From Thermoplasmatota archaeon (GTDB lineage: Archaea; Thermoplasmatota; E2; DHVEG-1), in contig JAFGML010000035.1 of the NCBI GenBank assembly GCA_016927555.1, forward strand, positions 1-58,966: a stretch of 58,966 nucleotides of DNA. Reading direction: 5' to 3'. Below, one piece after another: positions 32,655-43,450 of this stretch (positions within the stretch are counted from its first letter, which is position 1; the number at the start of each line of letters is the position of its first letter). The notes beneath the pieces were generated by a model. That model had not been told where the DNA came from. It searched no databases and saw only the letters and a list, made by a program, of their open reading frames with translations. The position numbers and the translations under genes were made by a program.

Positions 32655-33662
32655 ATGCAGCTCCTCTTCGAACTCTCAAAAGAACATCCTACTCTACCAC
32701 ACGCAGAAGTACTCAGCTGTCTTTCAGCAGAAGCACCCTACTGTACTGTCCTTGAGAAGAACGACAATGTCCTCATAGTCGATGCCCCCGTGACCGAACC
32801 CCCAATCCAGAGACTCGCTGAGCGACTCGCGTTGACCACAACCATAGATCAGATGCTGTTCTCCTGCCCCGCTGACCTCGATGCGATTGCACACGCTGCA
32901 GAGCAGCACCCACTCATGACCCCCGGGTCAATGGCCATACGCTGTCACAACCGTTCCACTACGCTCCACTCGCCAGATCTCATCGATCGTCTTGGGGGCA
33001 TCTACACACCACACAGAGACGTCAATCTCATCGCCCCAGACATCGAACTACGTGCCATCGTCACACAACACACTGCCTACGTTGGGATAAAGAAGGCTGC
33101 TGTTGATACGCGTCAGTTCCACCGACGGCGCGGGCACCTCCGCCCCTTCTTAGCCCCGATTACACTTCACCCAAAGCTCGCCCGTGCGTTGGTGAATCTC
33201 TCTTCAATAAAAACACATGGTCTTTTACTGGACCCTTTCTGTGGCACCGGAGGCATCCTGCTCGAGGCAGGGTTGATAGGAGCAAGAACAATTGGCAGTG
33301 ACATTCAACAACAGATGATTAACGGCTGTCGAAAGACACTTGAACATTACGGGATCACCAATCATCAGTTATTCTGCTGCGACATTGGCCGCATCTCGAC
33401 GTGTGTCCCACCCGTTGATGCGGTGGTGACTGATTTTCCCTACGGCAAGGCAACCACCACCAAAGGCGAACACCTGCAAGAGCTGTACGACCGTGCCTTT
33501 GCCGCTATTGCCTCTGTCGTCAAACCACATGGTACGGTTGTCGTTGGTCTGTCTGAGCAATCCCTCGGCGCCCTCGGTGACCCGTACCTCACACGTGTCG
33601 ACTCCCATGCGTTCCGTGTCCATCGCAGTCTCACCCGTTATTTCTACGTGTACCGCAAGTAA
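32655..33662 (+). CDS. tRNA (guanine(10)-N2)-methyltransferase, TrmG10 type
   Basis: A 335-residue THUMP-plus-methyltransferase protein. The N-terminal half is the THUMP-like RNA-binding part; then come FLAPITLHPKLARALVNL, SAM motif I DPFCGTGGILLEA, and the catalytic TDFPYG (the D/N-PPY-type motif in the form typical of Trm11/TrmG10). It makes N2-methyl- or N2,N2-dimethylguanosine at position 10 of tRNA. The frame is open to 32583, but the ATG at 32655 starts the normal N-terminus (MQLLFELSKEHPTLP). RNase Z, another tRNA maturation enzyme, follows 40 bases on and is likely in the same operon. Confidence 0.88.
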   Translation: MQLLFELSKEHPTLPHAEVLSCLSAEAPYCTVLEKNDNVLIVDAPVTEPPIQRLAERLALTTTIDQMLFSCPADLDAIAHAAEQHPLMTPGSMAIRCHNRSTTLHSPDLIDRLGGIYTPHRDVNLIAPDIELRAIVTQHTAYVGIKKAAVDTRQFHRRRGHLRPFLAPITLHPKLARALVNLSSIKTHGLLLDPFCGTGGILLEAGLIGARTIGSDIQQQMINGCRKTLEHYGITNHQLFCCDIGRISTCVPPVDAVVTDFPYGKATTTKGEHLQELYDRAFAAIASVVKPHGTVVVGLSEQSLGALGDPYLTRVDSHAFRVHRSLTRYFYVYRK

Positions 33663-33702
33663 CCACAACCCTTTTACCCTGAGGTGGCATCCGTTTCTCA
33701 CC

Positions 33703-34623
33703 ATGACGCAGCTGAGCATTATCTTTCTTGGAACTGGCGGCAGCTGGCCGACTGTACAACGCAATGTCACCTCTCTGGCTATCAAACGAGGCAGTGAAAT
33801 CCTGCTCTTCGACTGTGGAGAGGGCACCCAGCGGCAGTTCCAGAAATCAAACCTCAGTTACATGCAGATTTCAAAGATCTTCATCACCCACTTCCATGGA
33901 GACCACTTCCTGGGATTACCAGGGTTAATCCAGACGATGCAGTTGAACGACCGTAACGAACCACTCCACATCTACGGCCCCAAAGGCATGGAGGACCTGA
34001 CCTCCCGCCTCCTCCACCTCGGGTACTTTCGACCAAACTACGAGATCATCCCCCATGAACTTTCTGCAGGTGATGCCGTTGACTTCGAGGGGTACAGCAT
34101 TCAGACGCTGAGAACCGCACACAATATTCCCGCTCTTGCCTACTGTCTCATCGAGGTGGAACGCCCGGGGAAATTCAATAAACCAAAAGCCCTTGAACTG
34201 GGCGTACCCGAAGGTCCCTTATTCAGCAAGCTGCAACATGGACACTCAGTTACACTCCCGAGTGGTAAAGTCATCACCCCAGACATGATTTTAGGGAAGA
34301 AACGGAAAGGTCGAAAGATAGTGATTTCTGGTGACACGCGCCCCTGCGAGGAAATGATTGCGTTTTCAAAAGATGCGGATGTCTTGATCCATGAGGCGAC
34401 ATTCGCCTCAGAGCTGGAAGACATCGCCGCGGGCTACGGTCACACCACCGCTGCACAGGCGGCAGACATCGCGAAAAAAGCAGGGGTGGAACAACTGTTC
34501 TTAGTCCACATCAGTCCCCGGTACCTCGACCATCGTGTCCTGGAAGACGACGCGCGGACACTTTTTAAAAAATCGTATGTACCAAAGGATTTTCAAGAAG
34601 TTGAAATAAAACTAAAAAAATAG
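33703..34623 (+). CDS. rnz: Ribonuclease Z (tRNA 3' processing)
   Basis: A 306-residue metallo-beta-lactamase-fold endonuclease. It starts LSIIFLGTGGSWPT, has the zinc motif THFHGDHFLG (HxHxDH), the exosite-type segment before GHSVTLPSGKVITP, then ISGDTRPCEE and HEATFASE, all diagnostic of RNase Z. It cuts tRNA precursors at the discriminator base, fitting the tRNA genes here that lack encoded CCA. The start at 33703 is fixed by family alignment; a longer open frame to 33493 lies inside the upstream gene. Confidence 0.93.
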   Translation: MTQLSIIFLGTGGSWPTVQRNVTSLAIKRGSEILLFDCGEGTQRQFQKSNLSYMQISKIFITHFHGDHFLGLPGLIQTMQLNDRNEPLHIYGPKGMEDLTSRLLHLGYFRPNYEIIPHELSAGDAVDFEGYSIQTLRTAHNIPALAYCLIEVERPGKFNKPKALELGVPEGPLFSKLQHGHSVTLPSGKVITPDMILGKKRKGRKIVISGDTRPCEEMIAFSKDADVLIHEATFASELEDIAAGYGHTTAAQAADIAKKAGVEQLFLVHISPRYLDHRVLEDDARTLFKKSYVPKDFQEVEIKLKK

Positions 34624-34659
34624 AAGGCTCCCCTGCACCAATACTTGTATGAAAGGGAC

Positions 34660-35706
34660 TTAGTCCTCTACGGGTTTTGCAAAAAAGGTTCGTGCGATGT
34701 TGTAAATCTTCATGTCAACAATACGAAGCTTCGTGACCGATTCGTTCAGATCAACAGGGACAATTTCATATCCCCGTAACGCCACCATCTTGCCGAACTG
34801 ACCGCTCTTCACGAGTTCGACAGCTTCGACACCATAGCGTGTTGCCAGCACACGATCATAGGCCGTCGGGGATCCACCACGTTGCACATGACCAAGCACC
34901 GTGAACCGCGTCTCGACACCCAGGCGTTTCTCAATTTCTTTTGCCAACCGCTGACCAATACCGCCAAGCCTCACATGCCCAAACTCATCTTTCTCTTGAG
35001 ATACGGTCTCAAACTGCTTGGTATCCTTGGGTATCGCCCCCTCAGACACCACGACGATGCTAAACTTCTTACCGGTGTCATGACGCGCCTTCAGATTCGC
35101 GCAGAGTGCATCAAGGTCAAATGGTATCTCAGGAATAAGGATATCATCTGCCCCGCCCGCGATGCCTGACATGGTCGCAATCCACCCAGCGTGTCGGCCC
35201 ATGACCTCAAGGACCATGATGCGGTGATGTGATTCCGCAGTCGTATGCAGCCGGTCAATCGCGTCTGTCACAATCGACACTGCTGTGTCAAACCCAAACG
35301 TGTAATCAGTCCCTGAAATGTCGTTATCAATGGTTTTGGGTACACCAACAAGTGGAATCCCCATTTTATAGAGCTTCAGTGCAACCCCCAGGGTGTCTTC
35401 CCCGCCAATCGCGATCAGTGCGTCCAGCTTGAATTTTTTCATATTGTCTAAAAGTGCATCGACGTGCTTTTGATCTTTAAAGGGATTGGTCCGTGATGTG
35501 CCAAGGATCGTCCCCCCTTTTGGTAGAATCCCAGAGATATGCGTCTCGGTCAACGTCATCACCTGACCTTCGATGAGTCCTTTCCAACCATCGATAATAC
35601 CGAGAACCTCCCAGCCGTTTCTGTGGGATTTCTTCACGACGGCACGGATTACCGCGTTGAGACCTGGACAGTCGCCGCCCCCAGTTAAAACGCCAATCTT
35701 TTTCAT
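34660..35706 (-). CDS. pfkA: 6-phosphofructokinase (PfkA family), PPi-type active-site residues
   Basis: A 348-residue PfkA-family enzyme. It starts KKIGVLTGGGDCPGLNAVIR. The phosphoryl-donor site reads GGEDT with Asp at residue 104, and the catalytic loop PKTIDNDI has Lys at 124. ATP-dependent enzymes carry Gly at 104 and usually Gly at 124, while the Asp104/Lys124 pair is the mark of pyrophosphate-dependent phosphofructokinases, which are reversible. RGGSPTAYDR near the C-terminus is normal. The window also encodes phosphoglucose isomerase, so sugar phosphate interconversion is active. GGAGG precedes the ATG by 4 bases. PPi use is inferred from two residues. Confidence 0.9.
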   Translation of the reverse strand: MKKIGVLTGGGDCPGLNAVIRAVVKKSHRNGWEVLGIIDGWKGLIEGQVMTLTETHISGILPKGGTILGTSRTNPFKDQKHVDALLDNMKKFKLDALIAIGGEDTLGVALKLYKMGIPLVGVPKTIDNDISGTDYTFGFDTAVSIVTDAIDRLHTTAESHHRIMVLEVMGRHAGWIATMSGIAGGADDILIPEIPFDLDALCANLKARHDTGKKFSIVVVSEGAIPKDTKQFETVSQEKDEFGHVRLGGIGQRLAKEIEKRLGVETRFTVLGHVQRGGSPTAYDRVLATRYGVEAVELVKSGQFGKMVALRGYEIVPVDLNESVTKLRIVDMKIYNIARTFFAKPVED

Positions 35707-35869
35707 GTGCCTCCACTCACTTGAAACTGTCGAAAACCTTTATCTGCCGACTCTTTAATAATGTATGGTTCTCATGCTTCAAGGAAAATCGGGGTTATTT
35801 TTTTTTAGTTAAATGAAAACTAAATATAACACCATGTGGTTCCACGTGGGAACAGAGGCGGGAGATGTT
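35707..35869. promoter_or_regulatory. Divergent promoters of pfkA and P-type ATPase
   Basis: Toward pfkA, TATTAAAGAG (minus strand, about 35750-35760) is a TATA-like element. Toward the ATPase, ACTAAATATAAC at about 35819-35830 gives a start of transcription near 35850 and a leader with GGGAG 6 bases before ATG 35870. A run of ten T residues (about 35800-35809) lies between them; its role is unclear. Confidence 0.5.
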
Positions 35870-38593
35870 ATGAGTGCTAACAGGATAGATCTCTCAGATA
35901 CCTTTACACAACAGTCCATACCGGATCTATTAGCAATATTTCAGACCTCCTCTCAGGGTCTCTCAGATGCCAAGGCTTCCGAGCTCCTTACGGTCTATGG
36001 CGCCAATGAGTTCGCACAAGAAAAAAAGAAAACGATTGTGCGAAAGATAGCTGAGGCGCTCATCGAACCAATGGCAGTGATTCTCATTTTCGCATCCCTG
36101 TTGTCGTTTTTCGTTATCGACGATTCGCTGGAGGCGTTTGCCATTCTTGGTGTTGTCATCATCAATACGGTCATCAGTTTGTTTCAGGAGGGAAAAGCAG
36201 AGAAAGCAGCAGAGGAGCTCAAAAAAATCCTTTCACCACAATGTAAAGTACTGCGCAATGGAACCGTCGAAGTCATTGCCTCAAAGTTCCTTGTCCCCGG
36301 GGATGTCATCGTCTTTGAAGCAGGGGATATCATCCCTGCAGACGGCCGACTCATGGAGATGACTGAACTGTTGGTCGATGAGGCGCATCTCACCGGAGAG
36401 AGCGACCCTATCCGCAAGATCACCGAGCCGATATCACAACCTCGTTTGGAACTCTATGAGATGAAAAACATCGTGTTCGCCGGCAGTAAAGTCCTGAATG
36501 GAACTGGAAAAGCGGTCGTGGCGAAAACAGGGAATGCGACAGAGATCGGAAAAATCGCGGTCAACATCCAAGAGGCAAAAGCAGAGCGGACACCCTTGCA
36601 GAAGAAGATGGACCGTGAAGTCAGAGTGTTAGTCGCCCTTGCTATAGTTGCCCTGGTGTTAGTCTTACTCATGGGAGTGTACCGCGGCGCAGACATTCGA
36701 ATCACCATCTTACTTGCGATCAGCATCATGGTCGCCGTTTTCCCTGAAGGACTGCCTGCCTCCATGACGATTGCCTTGTCACTGGCGATGGAGCGGCTGG
36801 CGAAGAACTCCGTAATCGTGAAACAGCTTTCCTCTGTAGAGACGCTGGGGAATGTCGACTACATCTGCACAGATAAAACCGGTACGATCACGAAGCATGA
36901 CATGACCGTCAAGGAATTCTTCATTGGCACGAAATTCCATGTGATGGCTGATCTCTTCAAAATGAGTGCTGAAGGTGAATCGTCCCTGCTCCATGACATC
37001 TTTCTGACGTCGGTGAAGTGCTCGACTGCTCAGGTGGTAGAGCAGGATGGAAACGTTGTCAAAGAACTCGGTGACCCAACAGAGGTTGCCTTGATTAAAG
37101 CCGCGATTCTGAATGGCTTTAAACAGAATCACTTCGACACCTTTACCATCCTCAACAGTATTCCGTTTTCCTCAGAGTTGATGTTCTCTGCGGTTCTCAC
37201 TGAGAGCAGGGCAGGGCAGCGAGAGATTTACATTAAGGGTGCGCCAGAGAAGGTCCTCTCCTTCTGTGATACGTACTATGTGAATGGGAGGATACAACCG
37301 CTTGATGATCACCATCGACACCACATCATTAAGGAGTTGAGTACCCGGTCGGAGAAAGGATTCCGTCTCATCGGATTTGTAAAAAAATCCACCGTCGGCC
37401 CCCTTCAGAACATCGACGTTCACACCATTGAGGGTTGTACGTTCCTTGCCACCGCTGCTATCTACGATCCACCAAAAGATGAAGTCAAGCAGATGATTCA
37501 GGAGACCAAAGAGGCGAACATCCATGTGGTGATGATTACTGGTGATAGTAAAACCACAGGGTTTTCCATCGCAGAGAGCGTTGGGATAGCTTCTGATATC
37601 AACCAGGCTGTTGAGGGCAAAGACATCGAGCAGATGAGCGATGAGGAGTTCGGAAGGCGCGTGGAGGATCTGCGTGTGTACTCACGTGTCGCCCCGCTTG
37701 ATAAATTGAAGATTGTGGAAAAACTACGACAGAAAGACCACATCGTGGCGATGACTGGTGACGGGGTGAATGATGCTCCCGCGTTAAAGCAGGCTGATGT
37801 GGGTATTGCCATGGGCCGTGCAGGCACCCAGGTGTCTCAAGAGGCAGCCAACATCATTCTCACCGATGATAATTTCTCTGTCATGGTGAAGGCCGTTGAG
37901 GAAGGCAGACGGGTGTACCAGAACCTGAAGAAGCTGATCCGCTACCTTCTGACGAACAACATCGGCAAGGTCGTCGGTGTGCTCATCACCCCGCTGCTTG
38001 GGTACCCCGTGCCGTTGATGCCTCTGCAGTTGCTCTGGTCGAATGTGGTGATGGAGTCGTTTCCCGCGGTTGGGGTGAGTACAGATTCTGCTGATCAGTC
38101 TATCATGAAGCGACGTCCCTCGAAGCTCTCCGAGCCGATTATATCCCGGCAGCATCGTCTGCTCATGGTACTGGACGGCGTAGTCTTTGGCTTGTCCATA
38201 GCAGCAGGGTACATTCTGACGCTGCACTACATGCTCACTGCTGGTGCAACACAATCGCACGCGGAGATGACCGCTAGCACGGTTTCCTTTGCCATCACGC
38301 TACTGTCTCCTCAGATCTACGTTTTTATCCTGCGTGAAGGGCGTTTCTTAGAAAAATTCAGACGACGTAATGTACTGCTGAAATCATTTTTTGTCATCAC
38401 GCTACTCATGATCCTTGCGATTCTCTACGTCCCCTGGCTCAACAAGATATTTACGACCACGCCGCTCGTTGATCCTCTGCTGTGGGGTCTCATTCTCGTC
38501 TTTGCGTCATTGACAACGGTTGTCCGAGCAGTGCTCGGGGAGAGGCCTATCCTCTGGCGGAGCAACAGGGCGCCTCAACGTGACAAATCATAA
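35870..38593 (+). CDS. P-type cation-transporting ATPase (type II, Ca/Na-like)
   Basis: A 907-residue P-type ATPase of the type II group. Motifs are LTGES in the actuator domain, CTDKTGTIT with the phosphorylated Asp, and [21 protein letters not shown] in the hinge, with ten predicted membrane helices. Helix 4 reads VFPEGLP, as in SERCA and Na/K pumps. In helices 5 and 6 the SERCA metal ligands are only partly kept: helix 6 is [15 protein letters not shown], with the usual Asp replaced by Glu. Calcium is the likeliest ion, but Na or K is possible. The open frame reaches 35813; promoter position makes ATG 35870 the start. Confidence 0.88.
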   Translation: MSANRIDLSDTFTQQSIPDLLAIFQTSSQGLSDAKASELLTVYGANEFAQEKKKTIVRKIAEALIEPMAVILIFASLLSFFVIDDSLEAFAILGVVIINTVISLFQEGKAEKAAEELKKILSPQCKVLRNGTVEVIASKFLVPGDVIVFEAGDIIPADGRLMEMTELLVDEAHLTGESDPIRKITEPISQPRLELYEMKNIVFAGSKVLNGTGKAVVAKTGNATEIGKIAVNIQEAKAERTPLQKKMDREVRVLVALAIVALVLVLLMGVYRGADIRITILLAISIMVAVFPEGLPASMTIALSLAMERLAKNSVIVKQLSSVETLGNVDYICTDKTGTITKHDMTVKEFFIGTKFHVMADLFKMSAEGESSLLHDIFLTSVKCSTAQVVEQDGNVVKELGDPTEVALIKAAILNGFKQNHFDTFTILNSIPFSSELMFSAVLTESRAGQREIYIKGAPEKVLSFCDTYYVNGRIQPLDDHHRHHIIKELSTRSEKGFRLIGFVKKSTVGPLQNIDVHTIEGCTFLATAAIYDPPKDEVKQMIQETKEANIHVVMITGDSKTTGFSIAESVGIASDINQAVEGKDIEQMSDEEFGRRVEDLRVYSRVAPLDKLKIVEKLRQKDHIVAMTGDGVNDAPALKQADVGIAMGRAGTQVSQEAANIILTDDNFSVMVKAVEEGRRVYQNLKKLIRYLLTNNIGKVVGVLITPLLGYPVPLMPLQLLWSNVVMESFPAVGVSTDSADQSIMKRRPSKLSEPIISRQHRLLMVLDGVVFGLSIAAGYILTLHYMLTAGATQSHAEMTASTVSFAITLLSPQIYVFILREGRFLEKFRRRNVLLKSFFVITLLMILAILYVPWLNKIFTTTPLVDPLLWGLILVFASLTTVVRAVLGERPILWRSNRAPQRDKS

Positions 38594-38634
38594 TTTTATT
38601 AAGCGGTCGTCTCATTCGTTGCTGTGGGTTTCTT

Positions 38635-39081
38635 ATGGCAGACCGACCGTCGTACGATGAGTACTTTATGGAAATGGCGCATGTCGTTGCAAAACGGAGC
38701 ACCTGTTTACGTCGAAAGGTTGGTGCTATTCTTGTTAAAGACAAGCACATTCTCAGCACAGGGTACAACGGTGCGCCGAAAGGCCTGAGGCATTGCGCAG
38801 AAACCGGGTGTCTGCGAGAGAACCTCAATATTCCATCGGGTGAGCGCCATGAGCTCTGTCGGGGGTTGCATGCTGAGCAGAACGCGATTATTCAGGCAGC
38901 GGTGTTCGGTATCTCGATCAAAGGCTCTGTGCTGTACTGCACAAATACACCGTGTGTCGTGTGTGTCAAGATGCTGATTAACGCAGGAGTCACAGAGATA
39001 ATCTATTCTGGGGACTACCCTGATGAGCTTGCAAAACAGATGATGGAGGAGAGCACTTTAAAAATAAAAAAATTTAAATAA
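38635..39081 (+). CDS. dCMP deaminase-family protein
   Basis: A 148-residue zinc-dependent deaminase. Zinc ligands are LHAEQNAI (HAE, with the catalytic Glu) and [10 protein letters not shown] (PCxxC); a further His/Cys-rich segment, CAETGCLRE to HELC, is typical of the ComE/dCMP deaminase group. The reaction is dCMP to dUMP, feeding dTMP synthesis; thymidylate kinase is also encoded in this window. A TATA-like TAATTTTATTAAG is found 35-40 bases upstream of the ATG. Confidence 0.88.
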   Translation: MADRPSYDEYFMEMAHVVAKRSTCLRRKVGAILVKDKHILSTGYNGAPKGLRHCAETGCLRENLNIPSGERHELCRGLHAEQNAIIQAAVFGISIKGSVLYCTNTPCVVCVKMLINAGVTEIIYSGDYPDELAKQMMEESTLKIKKFK

Positions 39082-39162
39082 TAGGAAGAGATATAAAAAT
39101 TTGGTTGAAAAATTGAAAAATTATATATACATAAGAATTGATTTATTCTGCGAGGAGAATGT

Positions 39163-39549
39163 ATGAAACGGAAAAAGTCATTCGTGTTGGATGATAACGA
39201 GAATAAGGCGGTCCAATTGTTCTCAGAGCTCGGTATGCCTAAGAACCTTGCGAAGACATTACTGTATATCTCCCAGGTCGATGAATGCCGCTCCGCAGAC
39301 GTTGAACAGGGGGCAGACCTTCGACAACCAGAAGTCAGCGTAGCCATGCAGGAACTCAGACGACGGGGCTGGGCAAAGAAACGGGATGTCAAGAAGAAAG
39401 GGAAAGGACGACCAGTTCATCTCTACAAGCTCACGGCAGACCTGCCGACGATTCTAAAGAGCTTTGAAAAAGAAAAAATGAAAGAAGTCGAGAACATCAG
39501 AACTGACCTGGATCAGCTCCATAATCTTATCACTTCCATAGAAAAGTAA
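39163..39549 (+). CDS. Small winged-helix transcriptional regulator
   Basis: A 128-residue DNA-binding protein. Residues 18-75 form a winged helix: GMPKNLAKTLLYISQVDECRSADVEQ, recognition helix around RQPEVSVAMQELRRRGW, and a basic wing KKRDVKKKGKGRPVHLY. It is followed by a C-terminal coiled helix (KSFEKEKMKEVENIRTDLDQL) likely for dimerisation. It resembles small archaeal TrmB/MarR-like predicted regulators that appear repeatedly in euryarchaea. A strong TATA sequence (AAAATTATATATAC, about 39115-39130) and GAGGAG before the ATG support the start. Target genes are unknown. Confidence 0.75.
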   Translation: MKRKKSFVLDDNENKAVQLFSELGMPKNLAKTLLYISQVDECRSADVEQGADLRQPEVSVAMQELRRRGWAKKRDVKKKGKGRPVHLYKLTADLPTILKSFEKEKMKEVENIRTDLDQLHNLITSIEK

Positions 39550-39633
39550 CCAGTGAGAGTTCGTATTCCCCTCACTCCTTCTAAACTATTCATTAGCGTA
39601 ATACGTCGTTCGTGGATTTGAGGAGAGTGAAAC

Positions 39634-40725
39634 ATGAGCGCGAGAGTCAAAACTCTTTTTCAGAAGAGTACAACAGCTGTTGACGTAATCCTGGTAAAAA
39701 ATGGTGCGGCTCCTTTTATCGATGATAACTTCTTTTATGTCACGGAACTAACCCAGGGGCTGTTCGAGGGTTCTGCTGTTCTCCTCCATCCCGATGGCGC
39801 CTGTGACCTTCTCGTCTCTGAGCTGGAAGCAGAGAGCGCACGGAAAGCAACCGCCAACCTCTCCGTCTACACGTCCACTGAGCAGTACTCAACGCTGCTG
39901 AAACACCTCCTAGGGACAGCAACAACTGTTGGAATCAATGGTGGCGGACTGTCGTACCATGAGTACATAAAACTCAAAGAGATGTTCCCGCAGGTGGCCT
40001 TCGTTGACCTCTCCAAAGTGTTCATAGCCACCCGCATGGTCAAAGAACCCCAAGAGGTAGAGCACATCAAGCACGCCTGCCGGATCGCTGATGATACCAT
40101 GGCTGCTCTCCCCGATGTGGTGTTCCCTGGGATGACCGAATGTCAGCTTGCCGCAGAGATCAACTACTTGCTGCAGAGCAATGGCGCAGAAAAACCAGCG
40201 TTTGACACGATCTCCTCATTTGGAAAGAACAGTGCAGAGCCGCACTACAGCCATGGCGACACACCACTTGCTGAGGGTGATCTGATGGTCTGTGATTTTG
40301 GAGCAAGTCTGAACAAGTACAACTCTGACATCACCAGAACGTTTGTGTATCGATCCGCACGCCAGCAGCAGAAAGAGATGTACGACACCGTGCTGCAGGC
40401 ACAACGCATCGCCTGTGAGATGATACGACCCGGGGTGGTCGCACGAGACGTCCACCAGGCGGTCAGTTCCTACATCGATTCAACCAAATTCAAAGGAACC
40501 TTCATCCACTCCACAGGGCATTCCCTTGGGCTTGCTGTCCATGATGGCCCTGGCTTGACTGCTGAGAACACGATGGTCCTGCAGGAAAACATGGTGCTCA
40601 CCGTAGAACCCGGGGTGTACCTCCCAGGTATCGGTGGGGTTCGCATTGAAGACGACGTCCGTGTCACCCACGAGGGCATTGAGGTACTGACGAAAAGCCC
40701 ACGGACGTTCACTGAATTGAACTAA
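39634..40725 (+). CDS. Xaa-Pro dipeptidase/aminopeptidase (M24 family)
   Basis: A 363-residue M24 metallopeptidase with an N-terminal creatinase-like domain and a C-terminal pita-bread catalytic domain. Metal ligands are visible in CDFGASLNKYNSDITRTF (two Asp), HSTGHSLGLAVHDGP (His), VLTVEPGVYLPG (Glu) and GVRIEDDV (Glu). It removes the N-terminal residue from Xaa-Pro peptides or dipeptides, typical of peptide-consuming archaea. GAGGAGAGTG stands just before the ATG. It follows the small regulator by 85 bases; regulation by that protein is possible but not shown. Confidence 0.92.
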   Translation: MSARVKTLFQKSTTAVDVILVKNGAAPFIDDNFFYVTELTQGLFEGSAVLLHPDGACDLLVSELEAESARKATANLSVYTSTEQYSTLLKHLLGTATTVGINGGGLSYHEYIKLKEMFPQVAFVDLSKVFIATRMVKEPQEVEHIKHACRIADDTMAALPDVVFPGMTECQLAAEINYLLQSNGAEKPAFDTISSFGKNSAEPHYSHGDTPLAEGDLMVCDFGASLNKYNSDITRTFVYRSARQQQKEMYDTVLQAQRIACEMIRPGVVARDVHQAVSSYIDSTKFKGTFIHSTGHSLGLAVHDGPGLTAENTMVLQENMVLTVEPGVYLPGIGGVRIEDDVRVTHEGIEVLTKSPRTFTELN

Positions 40726-40742
40726 GGGTTCTACCACAGCTC

Positions 40743-40982
40743 TTAGGGTTTATCTCGCTTATACGTCCAGTTGATTTCCGAGTTGATTTTCTTGTACAAC
40801 TCGGCGCCCCTCTCTAATATTTTCTTCTCATTGAGAACTTCTAAGGATTCATCAGCGACTATCTTTAAGGCATCACGGAGTTCCTTCCGTTTTGCCTTCA
40901 GCATTTCAATTCCAATGGTAATCAGTTCGTTCATGATTTCAGAGACATTCTCTCCTTCTATTGTAATGTTAATCTTCACCAT
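40743..40982 (-). CDS. Small uncharacterised protein
   Basis: A 79-residue protein, not recognised. It begins with a beta-strand-like stretch (KINITIEGENVSEIM) and continues as a charged amphipathic helix (MLKAKRKELRDALKIVADESLEVL) and ends basic. Size and pattern are like small soluble dimeric proteins, but no motif identifies it. GAGGGAAC lies 6 bases before the ATG, and a TATA-like AGTATATAAG (minus strand, about 41062-41071) is 80 bases upstream, which supports it over the open frame on the other strand. Confidence 0.55.
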   Translation of the reverse strand: MVKINITIEGENVSEIMNELITIGIEMLKAKRKELRDALKIVADESLEVLNEKKILERGAELYKKINSEINWTYKRDKP

Positions 40983-41154
40983 GCCTGTTCCCTCAGTTTA
41001 TTTTTTCCCTGGTTTTTCTGGTTCAAAACCGGTGTTGCACCCTGCCATAAAAACCACCACTTATATACTTTTGTGTCTCACAAGAGAGGCATGATTGAAG
41101 CATGGGCCCTTCAAAGAATAATTCTTAATACCCTGAAGCTCTTACGGAGGTCCA

Positions 41155-42078
41155 ATGGTCACTGTAGGCTCTTCTGTTGTCAGTCGTACAGAAACTATCG
41201 CAGCAGCGACAACACTTTCTCTCGTTGGTCTGGGTGTACTGCAGGTACTCCTTGGTGAAACTATTTCGCAGAGTGTCGCCCTCATCGCTAATGGTATCGA
41301 TTGCATTGGAGACGGCTTTGTCTCTGGTATCGTCTGGGTGAGTCTGCGGTTCGTCAAACGACCTGCGGACCAGCGGTTCCATTTCGGGTACTACAAACTT
41401 GAGAACATTGCTTCGATTGCTGCCACTGTCGTAATGTTCCTGTTATCAGGCTACATCATCTATCGTTCGTATTATCAATTAGTGAGCCCTCAGGAAATCG
41501 AGCTACCGTTTCTTGGGGCAGTTGTCGCCTTTGTTGCTGGGTTCGTTGGCGTTACCCTTGGCGTCATCAAGATTAGATCGGGCAAGCAGAACAAAATGAA
41601 CTCATTGAAACTGGATGCTATCAACACCATCAAAGATGGGACCACCTCATTTCTCACGGTCTTTGCTCTCGTGCTCTCCTCCTTTGGTTTACAGGCCGCT
41701 GATGCAATCATCGGATTCATCATTGCTGGACTTATCCTCACCATCGGGTTCATCGCCATCAAAGAAGCAGGGTACATGCTTGTGGACGCCTGTGATGGCG
41801 ATTGCCTCATGTACGGGCTGCTCATTAAAACCTATGCGGAGCGCGTCCCTGGCGTACAGGCAGCAAAGGTGGTCCGGCTTCGTCGGACAGGCCCGGTCAT
41901 CCAAGGTGAACTTGAGATTGCTGTGCCAGGTCATTTATCCGTCTCAGAGCTGCATGCCATCCAATCTGAGATTATCAAAAAATCCAGTGAGAAAATCTCT
42001 GAACTGGAGCGGTTGACTATCTCTGCCGTCCCCTGTGAACAGCCTGAGCACTTTGAGGGAAACACTCAGCGTCGTTAG
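41155..42078 (+). CDS. Cation diffusion facilitator family transporter
   Basis: A 307-residue CDF transporter with about six helices. The helix-2 metal site is SVALIANGIDCIGD (paired Asp) and helix 5 has LDAINTIKDGTTS (second Asp pair); a C-terminal cytoplasmic ferredoxin-like domain follows (PGVQAAKVVRLRRTG). Family members export Zn, Mn, Fe or Co in exchange for protons; the Asp-rich sites with no His in helix 2 do not favour zinc specifically. GGAGG precedes the ATG. It ends with a 4-base convergent overlap with ribH. Confidence 0.85.
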   Translation: MVTVGSSVVSRTETIAAATTLSLVGLGVLQVLLGETISQSVALIANGIDCIGDGFVSGIVWVSLRFVKRPADQRFHFGYYKLENIASIAATVVMFLLSGYIIYRSYYQLVSPQEIELPFLGAVVAFVAGFVGVTLGVIKIRSGKQNKMNSLKLDAINTIKDGTTSFLTVFALVLSSFGLQAADAIIGFIIAGLILTIGFIAIKEAGYMLVDACDGDCLMYGLLIKTYAERVPGVQAAKVVRLRRTGPVIQGELEIAVPGHLSVSELHAIQSEIIKKSSEKISELERLTISAVPCEQPEHFEGNTQRR

Positions 42079-42497
42079 AGGTGTTGTAATCGTTGGTGGA
42101 GTTTGACGACGGTTTCTACCGCTGCTTTTCCTCGTTCAATACGGTCTTCAGCCTGCAAGCGACTCATCCCTGGGCCTGAGATTCCCAGGCCAACCGGTTT
42201 ATTGTACTCTAAGGCGAGGTCAGCGATCTTCCGAGCAGCATGCTGGATCACCAGGTCATCATGCTCTGTTTCCCCTTCAATGACTGCTCCGATGGTAATC
42301 ACACCATCGATATCCTTGCGTGCGAGTAGTGCCTTCACCGCTAGACCCATGTCGAAGACCCCGGGGACTTTGACGACTTTGGTGATTGCTGCACCCAGGA
42401 ACTCCGCATGCTCTCTTGCGCGTTCGAACATCATGGTGGTGATGTCGTAGTTGAAATCAGAGACGACTGCTCCGATGCGTATGGTTTCTTTTGCCAT
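42075..42497 (-). CDS. ribH: 6,7-dimethyl-8-ribityllumazine synthase
   Basis: A 140-residue lumazine synthase of the archaeal short type. Substrate-binding segments are VSDFNYDIT, KVPGVFDMGLAVKAL, ITIGAVIEGETEHDD (with the catalytic His) and NKPVGLGISGPGM. It condenses 3,4-dihydroxybutanone phosphate with the ribitylamino-uracil. It is the last gene of the ribB-ribL-ribC-ribH operon, 28 bases after ribC. Confidence 0.95.
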   Translation of the reverse strand: MAKETIRIGAVVSDFNYDITTMMFERAREHAEFLGAAITKVVKVPGVFDMGLAVKALLARKDIDGVITIGAVIEGETEHDDLVIQHAARKIADLALEYNKPVGLGISGPGMSRLQAEDRIERGKAAVETVVKLHQRLQHL

Positions 42498-42524
42498 TCT
42501 TTTTTTGCCTCCATTTATTACTTG

Positions 42525-43437
<913 letters not shown>

Positions 43438-43450
<13 letters not shown>

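Noticed and set aside
35800-35809. T10 run as a terminator on the plus strand
   Set aside because: No plus-strand gene ends upstream; RNase Z ends over 1 kb before and the gene between is on the other strand. Its role is unclear.
40771-41094. 107-codon plus-strand frame opposite the 79-residue small gene
   Set aside because: Composition is Ser/Phe-rich as in antisense shadows; the minus-strand gene has a GAGGGAA site and charged helix pattern.
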